This document shows positions 25,792 through 33,600 of a DNA stretch of 64,000 bases, piece after piece. Position numbers and translations under genes: made by a program. Position 1 is the stretch's first letter. Each line of letters starts with the position of its first letter. A model generated the notes under the pieces. The model was given only the letters and a program-made list of their open reading frames with translations. It made no database searches and was not told the DNA's origin. Source of the stretch: Winogradskya humida (GTDB lineage Bacteria; Actinomycetota; Actinomycetes; Mycobacteriales; Micromonosporaceae); NCBI RefSeq assembly GCF_016862215.1, contig NZ_BOMN01000136.1:23999-87998 (forward strand), given 5' to 3'.

Positions 25792-26901
25792 TCATCCCGT
25801 GATGGACAGCGCGTGCTCGGCCAGGATGAGCTGGCAGATCTCGTTGCTGCCCTCAATGAGCTCCATGAGCTTCGCGTCGCGATACGCCCGGGCCACCACG
25901 TGCCCGTCCTGGGCACCGGCCGACCCGAGCAGTTGCACGGCCGTGGCCGCGCTGCCGGCGGCGTGCCCGGCGCTGGTGTGCTTGGCCAGGACCGCCATGA
26001 CGGCCATGTCCGGTGACCCGGAATCCCACGAGCGGCTCGCGTGTTCGCAGATCCGGGTCGACGTCTGTTCGGCGATGAGCAGCTCGGCCAGGTGCCGCCG
26101 GACGAGCTGGTGCTCGGCGAGCGCCACCCCGCCCTGGGTCCGGTTCCTGGTGTGCGTGCCCGCGGCCTGCAGACAGGCCCGGATGATGCCGGCACAGCCC
26201 CAGGCGATGGACATCCGGCCGTACGACAGGGCCGTGGTGAACAGCATCGGCAGGGACTGTCCCCCGCCGCCCAGCACGGCCGACGCGGGGAGCCGGATGC
26301 CGGTGAAGCGGACGTTCGCGTGCCCGGCGGCCCGGCAGCCCATCGGATCGGCCACCAGGTCGATCTCCAGGCCCGGCGAGTCCACCGGGATCATGGCCGC
26401 CGCGGCGGCGTCACCGTTGCGGCCCAGGATCAGCAGGTAGTCGGCGTAGCGGGCGCCGGTGAGCCACTTCTTCTCGCCGTTGACGACGAACCCGTCGCCG
26501 TCCGGCTCGATGCTGGTCTCCATCGAGGACAGGTCACTGCCGGCGCCCGGCTCGCTGAACCCGACCCCGGCCAGCTTCCCGCTGGTCAGCTCCGCGAGGT
26601 AGTGCCGGCGCTGGGCGCGGTCACCGAACCGCTGGACGGTGTACGCCACGATGCCCTGCGACGTCATGATGCTGCGCAGGGAGCTGTCGAGGCTGCCGGC
26701 GTACGCCGTGAATTCGCCGTTGTCCTGGCTGGTCGCCCCGAGCCCGCCGAACGAGGCCGGGACCTGCGCGCACAGCAGCCCGCGGGCGCCGGCCTTGTGG
26801 AGCAGATCGAGCGGCAACTCCCCCGCCAGGTCCCAGGCACCCGCCCGGTCGCCGATGAGCTCGCCGAGGAAGGCGCGCTCGTCGGCGAGTGGCTCAGGCA
26901 T
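25792..26901 (-). CDS. fkbI: FkbI-like acyl-ACP dehydrogenase
   Basis: 369-residue flavoprotein of the acyl-CoA dehydrogenase family, complete in length. Visible family features are GVGFSEPGAGSDLSS (flavin and substrate region), NGEKKWLTGA and the C-terminal ELIEGSNEICQLILAEH, which holds the region of the catalytic base. In methoxymalonyl-ACP pathways the FkbI enzyme carries out the second oxidation of the carrier-bound C3 unit, giving hydroxymalonyl-ACP. The start overlaps the fkbJ stop by 8 bp, so the two are translationally coupled. Confidence 0.92.
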   Translation of the reverse strand: MPEPLADERAFLGELIGDRAGAWDLAGELPLDLLHKAGARGLLCAQVPASFGGLGATSQDNGEFTAYAGSLDSSLRSIMTSQGIVAYTVQRFGDRAQRRHYLAELTSGKLAGVGFSEPGAGSDLSSMETSIEPDGDGFVVNGEKKWLTGARYADYLLILGRNGDAAAAAMIPVDSPGLEIDLVADPMGCRAAGHANVRFTGIRLPASAVLGGGGQSLPMLFTTALSYGRMSIAWGCAGIIRACLQAAGTHTRNRTQGGVALAEHQLVRRHLAELLIAEQTSTRICEHASRSWDSGSPDMAVMAVLAKHTSAGHAAGSAATAVQLLGSAGAQDGHVVARAYRDAKLMELIEGSNEICQLILAEHALSITG

Positions 26902-27184
26902 CGCCGGCCGGGTCGTCGGCGTCCTTGAGCCGCAGCACCAGCGCGGTCATCGACTCGACCGTGCGGAAGCTGTCGAGCTTGAGGTCGGGGCCGACGATCG
27001 CGATGTCGTAGGCCTCCTCGAGGTGCACGACGAGCTGCATGGCGAACATCGAGGACACCAGGCCGGAGCTGAAGAGGTCCTGCTCCGGCTCCACCGTGGT
27101 CTTGATGCGTTCGGCGAGGAAGCCGAGCAGTTCGTGCCGGATGGTCTCGGCGGTGGCCGCCGAGGTCGTCGATTCCGCCGTCAT
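26894..27184 (-). CDS. fkbJ: FkbJ-like discrete acyl carrier protein
   Basis: 96-residue carrier protein. The phosphopantetheine site is SGLVSSMFAMQL with Ser45; the hydrophobic residues after the Ser fit the FkbJ subfamily rather than PKS-embedded ACPs (GFDSLTAVEL). It carries the C3 unit through FkbH, FkbK and FkbI and then presents it to an AT domain of the assembly line. Start and stop overlap both neighbours (ATGA with fkbK, 8 bp with fkbI). Confidence 0.9.
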   Translation of the reverse strand: MTAESTTSAATAETIRHELLGFLAERIKTTVEPEQDLFSSGLVSSMFAMQLVVHLEEAYDIAIVGPDLKLDSFRTVESMTALVLRLKDADDPAGDA

Positions 27185-28047
27185 GACGCGCCCTTTGCGT
27201 AGTTGTAGAAACCTTCTCCGGACTTACGGCCCAGGTGGCCGTCCCGCACCTTCTGCAGCAGCAGGTCGCAGGGGTTGCAGCTCTCGTCGCCGCGGCGTTC
27301 GTAGAGCACGTTAAGCGAGTCGACCAGGTTGTCCAGGCCGATCAGGTCACCGGTGGCCAGCGGCCCGGTCGAGTGCCCGAGGCACCCTTCGAGCAGGCCG
27401 TCCACGTCCTCCACCGAGGCGACGCCCTCCTGCACGAGCATGGCCGCCGTATTGATGAGCGGGTGCAGGAGCCGGTTGATCACGAAACCGGCCGAGTCGT
27501 TGATGACGATCGACTGCCGGCCGAGCACGCTCAGCAGGTCGGTCACGGCCGTGACCAGAGCGGGATCGGTACGCGGCCCGCGGATCACCTCGACCATCTT
27601 GATCAGGTACGACGGGTTCATGAAGTGCACCCCGACGAGATCCGCGGGACGCTCGACCCACTCGGCCATCTCGTCGATCGGGATGCAGGACGTGTTGGAG
27701 ATCAGGATGGTGCCGGGGCGCACGAGTTTCGACGCCGCGCTGAGCACCTTCTCCTTGGCCTCGGCGACCTCCGTGACCGCCTCGACCACGGTGGTGGCGT
27801 CGGCGATGTCATCGAGCGACAGGGTGGTCGTCAGCGTGCCCGGTGTGCGGCCGGCCGGGAGCACGCCCATCAGCTGGGCGTGCCGCAGCTTCTGCTTGAC
27901 GGTGGACCGGGCGGCTTCCAGCACGGATTCGTCGACGTCCACCAGGACGACGGGTACCCCGTGGCCGAGGGCCAGTGCCGAGATGTTCGTACCCATCACG
28001 CCGGCCCCGACGACGGCGAGGCGGTGCTCCCCGAAATCAGTAGTCAT
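27181..28047 (-). CDS. fkbK: FkbK-like 3-hydroxyacyl-ACP dehydrogenase
   Basis: 288 residues from the ATG at 28047 (MTTDFGEHRLAVVGAGVMG). This start is chosen because it has GGGAAGAG eight bases upstream, overlaps the previous stop as ATGA and puts the Rossmann GxGxxG at residues 14-19; the open frame upstream of it is shadow sequence. It belongs to the 3-hydroxybutyryl-CoA dehydrogenase family, with NTSCIP and GVHFMNPSYLIKMVEVI and a helical C-terminal domain. In this pathway it oxidises glyceryl-ACP at C3 to the aldehyde, before FkbI acts. Confidence 0.92.
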   Translation of the reverse strand: MTTDFGEHRLAVVGAGVMGTNISALALGHGVPVVLVDVDESVLEAARSTVKQKLRHAQLMGVLPAGRTPGTLTTTLSLDDIADATTVVEAVTEVAEAKEKVLSAASKLVRPGTILISNTSCIPIDEMAEWVERPADLVGVHFMNPSYLIKMVEVIRGPRTDPALVTAVTDLLSVLGRQSIVINDSAGFVINRLLHPLINTAAMLVQEGVASVEDVDGLLEGCLGHSTGPLATGDLIGLDNLVDSLNVLYERRGDESCNPCDLLLQKVRDGHLGRKSGEGFYNYAKGAS

Positions 28048-29780
28048 GGTCTCTTCCCTGGGTCTGTTTCCCGCAGCTTCGCGGCGAGCGCGGCCGGGGT
28101 GGGGTTCTCGAAAATGTCGGGCAGGGCGATCGGTATCCCGGTGAGATCCTCGATCCTCTGCGCCAGTACTGCCGCCAGCAACGAGTGACCACCGGCTTCG
28201 AAGAAGCTCGTACGGGCGGTCACCTCGGTGTTCAGGAGCTGGTGCCACACCTCGATCAGGTCCTGCACGAGGTCGTCGTCGGGCGCCGGTGCCGGCTCGG
28301 CAGCCGGGTCGCCGTGGGTGCCGGGGCCGGGCGGGGCCAGCCGCTCGATCGTGCCGTCGGGGAGCCTGCGGGCCTGTTCCCCGGTGTGGTGGAGCCGGTC
28401 CGGGGCATCCGCGGGGCCGGCCAGGCACAGTTCACCACGAAGCCCGGGCGGGAGCTCCCTGCCGTCGGGTGCGACGACGTAGCTCCGCGGGGCGTCCACG
28501 GCGGCCTTGTCGACGATCTCGCGGTCCAGGTCACTCCAGCCCGCGTATTCGAGCAGCGGCCGGTCGGCGTCCGCGGCGGCGGCGACCAGCAGCGCGTCGA
28601 ACCGGCGCTGCAACGCCTCGACGTCCGCCTCGCTCAGCACGTCGCGGGCGTAGCGGAACCAGATCTCCGACATCGAGGGCGTACCGACCAGTTCGAGGTC
28701 GAACTTGCTGTACGGGTTGTCGACGGTCAGCAGCCGGGCCGGCATGCCGTCGACGGACAACTCGCCCAGCGACGCCGCCGGCAGGTAGTTGAACAGGTGC
28801 TGGAAGAGCGCGGACTGCCACGCGGACCCGACACCGGGAAGCTCACCGGTGAGGTCGTCCACGGACACGTCGGCGTGTGCCATCGCGCCGAGGAACGCGT
28901 CGCGGGCCTGGCGGGTCAGCACCCGGAAACCGGCGGCCAGGTCGACCTGGATCCGCAGCGGGACCACGTTGACGTGATAGCCGATGCCCGCCGGGTTGGT
29001 GCCCCGGACGTCGACCGGGGAGCCGATGACGAGGTCGGGCCCGGCGCCGTGCGACGCGAGCAGGGCGCTGTAGGCGGCGAGGAGCACCGCGGCCACGGGC
29101 GCCCGCGCCACGCGCTGCAGGCTCGACAGTGCCCGCTGGGCCTCCGGGGAGAGCGCGCGGCGTGCGTTCCCGCCGCTCATCACGGGTTGCCGGCCACGCG
29201 GGGCGCCGCACCACAGGTCGAGGTTGCCCGGTGTGTAACCGCGCAGCGTCTCGCGCCAGTAGGTGAGGTCCGCCGGCCGTGGCGCGGTCTCGGTGACCGG
29301 CTGCGCCGACGCCGCGGCGGGAATGGGCAGCCCACCGCAGATCGCGTCGTAAACGGGAATGAATTCCCGCATGAAAAGGGCCATGGAGACCATGTCGAAC
29401 GTTAGGTGATGCACGACGACACAGAAAACGTCACCGTCGGTACGGCTGGCATGCCCCGCCCGCAGCAAAGGCTCGCCGGTGAACGGGAAAGGCCGGTCGG
29501 CAAATGTGGTCAGATCGGTTCCCAGCGGCTCGATCTGCACCTCGAACTCGCCCGTGCCGACGATTCGCTTGGACAATTCCGCGCCGCCGGTGGACTCAAA
29601 TACCGTCCGGAGCACCTCGTGCCGGGCAAGCAGAATGGTCAGCGCGGCGCGCAACGCCTGAGGATTCAGCCGGCCGGTCACCTGAAAGGCGAGCCCGAGA
29701 TTGTTGATCCCGGTGCCGGGGACGATCCGCTCGAGCAGCCACAGCGCTTTTTCCTTACCCGACGCGACGGCTACGCTCAT
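28044..29780 (-). CDS. NRPS protein C-(deleted A)-T
   Basis: 578 residues. The condensation domain (about 1-415) has HHLTFDM at 124-130: both His residues and the Asp are kept, with Met for the usual Gly. About 55 residues of an A domain follow (ELPPGLRGELCLAG, then HHTGEQARRLPDGTIERL), the A6-A7 region; core motifs A1-A5 and A8-A10 are absent. The carrier domain has FFEAGGHSLLAA near residue 529 with its Ser. The N-terminus resembles that of the C-A-T protein (KEKALWLLERIVPGTGINN against KEEALWLLESLAPGTPVNN), so they are paralogues. Both ends overlap neighbours by ATGA. Inference: a condensation protein in trans for the polyketide-amino acid step. Confidence 0.9.
   Translation of the reverse strand: MSVAVASGKEKALWLLERIVPGTGINNLGLAFQVTGRLNPQALRAALTILLARHEVLRTVFESTGGAELSKRIVGTGEFEVQIEPLGTDLTTFADRPFPFTGEPLLRAGHASRTDGDVFCVVVHHLTFDMVSMALFMREFIPVYDAICGGLPIPAAASAQPVTETAPRPADLTYWRETLRGYTPGNLDLWCGAPRGRQPVMSGGNARRALSPEAQRALSSLQRVARAPVAAVLLAAYSALLASHGAGPDLVIGSPVDVRGTNPAGIGYHVNVVPLRIQVDLAAGFRVLTRQARDAFLGAMAHADVSVDDLTGELPGVGSAWQSALFQHLFNYLPAASLGELSVDGMPARLLTVDNPYSKFDLELVGTPSMSEIWFRYARDVLSEADVEALQRRFDALLVAAAADADRPLLEYAGWSDLDREIVDKAAVDAPRSYVVAPDGRELPPGLRGELCLAGPADAPDRLHHTGEQARRLPDGTIERLAPPGPGTHGDPAAEPAPAPDDDLVQDLIEVWHQLLNTEVTARTSFFEAGGHSLLAAVLAQRIEDLTGIPIALPDIFENPTPAALAAKLRETDPGKRP
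28322..28490 (-). other. Remnant of an adenylation domain
   Basis: Fragment matching the A6-A7 part of A domains (GELCLAG, HTGEQARRLPDGTIERL) placed directly between the C and T domains. In a full A domain the TGD Asp is conserved; here it is TGE. Bounds are approximate. Confidence 0.75.
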
Positions 29781-30622
29781 GACGCCGGGAATTCGGCGTG
29801 TTCCTCCAGGACCGCGACCGCCGAGTCCGAGCGCATCAGATCAGCGTGGCCGACCTCGAGCGCGAACCTGCTGCCGATCACCTTGGCGGCGTTCACCACG
29901 GTGGTGTCGCCGCGGCTCTCCATCAGCGCGAAGTCGGTCGACGTGATCGCGAGCGATCGCTTCCAGATCTCCGTCGGGTCGACCTGCGCGGCGGCTGCCA
30001 GCCAGGTCATGTACGACTCGAACAGCTGGACCACCTCGTCGAGGCGGGACTCGGCGAGGCCGATCCGCTTGAACGCGATCGCGGCCATCTCGCGGTAGAG
30101 CCCGACGATCTCGATGGCGGCGTCGAACAGGCCGCCGGAGTGCGTCTCGACGATCCGGGTGGCGCTCTGCCGGGCACTCTCCGCCTCGGCGGCGGTGAAG
30201 ATCGGACCGGCCATGCCGATCATCTTGTGCATCTCCATGGCGAGCAGCTGGCTGTCGGTGAGCTGCGGGTCGAACAGGATCACCCGCGGCTCGGTGCTCT
30301 GGAACGCGGCGAGCCGGCCCGCGACCTCCGCGGCGTAGACGCTGCCGACGCAGTAGCCGAGCACGGCCACCACCTCGTACTTCTCCCACTCGCCGTCGCG
30401 CATCCAGTGCTCGGTGTAGAAGTCACCGGACGGCCGCTCGGTCACCCGCACCGGCGGCGGGACGGTCTGCAGGAAACCCAGGCCGGACCAGGCCGTTCCC
30501 ATTTTGGCCGCGAGCTCGCCGAAACCGGCTTCGTTCCGGCCGGCCGCGGGAAAGTCGACGGCCAGCACAATACGGTTCGACTCGGGCGCGGAGATGACGC
30601 TCCAGGAGTTCGGATTCGGCAC
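29777..30622 (-). CDS. Cys-type thioesterase-fold protein, candidate tetramate Dieckmann cyclase
   Basis: 281-residue alpha/beta-hydrolase-like protein. The nucleophile elbow is LGYCVGS with Cys91 in place of Ser; Asp118 (VILFDPQ) and His259 (EVGHADL) are well placed for a Cys-Asp-His triad. Size, triad and setting match what I recall of the Dieckmann cyclases of tetramate and pyridone pathways (TrdC, SlgL and NcmC). Such enzymes form the ring from a beta-ketoacyl-aminoacyl thioester. The GTG at 30622 is the start, with GGGA upstream; the gene lies between the terminal PKS and the condensation protein and overlaps the latter by ATGA. An alternative is an editing type II thioesterase, but those use Ser. 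Confidence 0.75.
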   Translation of the reverse strand: MPNPNSWSVISAPESNRIVLAVDFPAAGRNEAGFGELAAKMGTAWSGLGFLQTVPPPVRVTERPSGDFYTEHWMRDGEWEKYEVVAVLGYCVGSVYAAEVAGRLAAFQSTEPRVILFDPQLTDSQLLAMEMHKMIGMAGPIFTAAEAESARQSATRIVETHSGGLFDAAIEIVGLYREMAAIAFKRIGLAESRLDEVVQLFESYMTWLAAAAQVDPTEIWKRSLAITSTDFALMESRGDTTVVNAAKVIGSRFALEVGHADLMRSDSAVAVLEEHAEFPAS

Positions 30623-30667
30623 TGATTCATCCCATCGTAAAGAATCGAAAGGCGCGGCACATGACTG

Positions 30668-33600
30668 TCAGACAGCCGGGGAATCGTTGTGGGGAAGCGC
30701 CGCCGACAATTGCGCCCAGAGGAAGTCCGCGATGGCGACCGGTGAATAGAAGTCATAGATGAAACCCTCGGGCAAGTTTACGCCGGTCCGTTCGCTGATG
30801 CTTTCTCTCAGTTGAACGGCCAGCATGGAGGTCATGCCCATCTCGAACACGTCACCGTCGCCGGGAACCCAGTCGAGCGAGTCGTATCCGAGCATCTCGG
30901 CGATGCCCTCACGGACCAGCCGGCGCATCAGTTCCTGCTGTTCGGCGGGGTCGAGCCCGTCCAGCTGACGCATCCATTCGCGGGCTCCGGGCGCCTCGGT
31001 GGCCTCCGCCGGTGTGCCGGGCTCCTGCCCGCGCCACTGCGAGAGCTTCGCCAGGACCGTGCCGAGCGGCGTGTCCTCGTTCAAGTGCCCGGCCAGCCCG
31101 AGCAGTCCGGCGAGGGCGGACATGTCCCCGCCGTCCACGGCGGCCCAGAACTTTCGTTCCCGGTCGGAGGAGGAGGGGCGCTGTACGGGGATCGTCGGCC
31201 AGTAGCGCTGGCGCTGGAACGCGTACGTGGGAAGGTCGACCTTGCGTCCCCCGGCGAGCACGGCGGCCCAGTCCACGGTGGTGCCCTGGACGTGGACCGT
31301 GGCCAGGCTGGTCAGGAACGCCTGCAGGCCGGTACCGGCGCGGTCCAGGGCTCCGGTCACCGTCCGGGTGGCCCCGTCCGGTGCGTGGTCGGCGAGCACC
31401 TTGGCGATGCGGTCGCTCAGCACCGGTTCCGGGCTGAGCTCGACATAGCCGCCGATGCCCGCGCCGGCCAGCGCCAGCACGGTCTCGGTCCACTGCGGGT
31501 CGTCCCCGGCGCCGAGCCACCAGGCGGCATCCAGCTCGGCGTCGCCGACCGGGGCGGCGTCCCGGGTGGAGTACATCGCAATCGTGCCCGGCCTGACCCG
31601 GATGCCCGTGAGCTCCGAGCCGCTGGCCAGGGAGACGGCGATCCGGGCGGCGTCGGCGGGGGTGAGGATGCCGGCCACCTGTGCGGCAGCCACCTCGCCG
31701 GGACCGTCACCCGCGACCGCGGCGGGGTGTACGCCCGCCGCCCGCCACATGGCCGCCAGCGAGACGAGGACCGCCCACAGCACGGGCTGCAGCACCTCGA
31801 CCCGCTCGACGGCCGGGCCCCGCAGCACCTCGGTGAGCGACCAGTCCACGAGCGGCGCGAGCGCCTGTTCGCACTCGGCCATCCGCGCCGCGAACACGGG
31901 CGAATCGTCCAGCAGGGACGCCACCGAGCCGGGCCACCCGGCGTCGCTGCCGGGGAACACGAACGCGAGCTTCTGCTCCCCCGCCGCGGTGCCGGTCACC
32001 ACGTCCTTCGCCGCCACACCCGCCGACATCACGGCCAGCTCACCGAGCAGGCCGGCCCGGTCGCCACCCAGCACGACCGCCCGGCGGTTGAACACCGTCC
32101 GCGTGGTGGCCAGCGACAGGGCGACGTCGAGAGGGTCCAGCTCCGGTCGCTCGACGAGGAATTCGCGCAACCGGGTCGCCTGCGCCTGCAGGGCCTGGTC
32201 GGTGCGGGCCGACAGCGTCCACGCCACCACCTGCGGCCGCGGCTGCGGTGCGGGGCCGCCCGGCTCGGCAACCGGTGGTGCCTCTTCCACGATGACGTGG
32301 GCGTTCGTGCCGCTGATGCCGAACGAGGACACACCCGCCCGCCGCGGCCGTCCGGTGGCGGGCCACGGCACGGATTCCGTCAGCAGCCGGACGTCCCCGG
32401 CGGTCCAGTCCACGTGCGGCGACGGCTCGTCCGCGTGCAATGTCTGCGGGATCCGGCCGTGCCGCAACGCCAGCACCATCTTGATGACACCGGCGACACC
32501 GGCCGCGGCCTGGGTGTGCCCGATGTTCGACTTGACCGAGCCGAGCCACAGCGGCTGATCCTCCGGACGGTCCTGACCGTACGTCGCCAGCAGCGCCTGT
32601 GCCTCGATCGGGTCACCCAGCGTCGTGCCGGTCCCGTGCGCCTCGACGACGTCCACGTCACCGGCCGAGAGCCGCGCGTTCGCGAGCGCCGAGCGGATCA
32701 CCCGCTGCTGCGCGGGGCCGTTCGGGGCGGTCAGGCCGTTGGAGGCACCGTCCTGGTTGAGCGCGCTGCCCCTCAGCACCGCGAGGACCTGGTGGCCGTT
32801 GCGGCGGGCCTGCGACAGCCGCTCCACGACGAGCATGCCGGCGCCCTCGGAGAACCCGGTGCCATCGGCATCGGCCGAGAACGCCTTGCAGCGCCCGTCC
32901 GTCGACAGCCCGCGCTGGCGGGAGAACTCGATGAACGTGCCCGGGGTCGCCATGACGGTCACGCCGCCGACCAGCGCGAGCGAGCATTCGCCGGCCTGCA
33001 GCGCCTGCGCGGCGAGGTGCAGGGCGACCAGCGCCGACGAGCAGGCCGTGTCGACCGTCATCGCCGGGCCTTCCAGGCCGAACGCGTACGACAGCCGGCC
33101 CGACAGGATGCTGGTCGCGACGCCGGTCATCAGGTGCCCGCCGACCTCGGTGCCGTCGGCGATGACGCCCTGCTCGTACCCGGAGGTGTAACCGCCCACG
33201 AACGCGCCGGTCTGGCTGCCGCGCAGCGTCGCCGGGTCGATGCCGGCCCGTTCGAACGCCTCCCAGGAGAGTTCCAGGAGCAGCCGCTGCTGCGGGTCCA
33301 TGGCGAGCGCCTCGCGGGGGCTGATCTCGAAGAAGCCGGCGTCGAACGCGCTGGCGTCCGTGACGAACCCGCCCGACTGCGTGTACGAGGTGCCCTGGTT
33401 GGTGGCGTCCGGGTTGTAGAGGGCCTCGAGGTCCCAGCCACGGTCGGCGGGGAACTCGGAGATGGCGTCCTCCCCCGCGTCGAGCAGGCGCCACAGGTCC
33501 TCCGGGCCCGTCACGCCGCCCGGGAAGCGGCAGCTCATCCCGACGATCGCGATCGGATCGTCGGCGAGTGCCAGCGCCGGGGTCGCCGGCACCGCCGCGG

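Noticed and set aside
28048..28428. N-terminal extension of FkbK to 28428
   Set aside because: The added residues are Pro/Arg-rich shadow of the C-T gene. The ATG at 28047 has a good ribosome binding site and an ATGA overlap, and starts the Rossmann fold properly.
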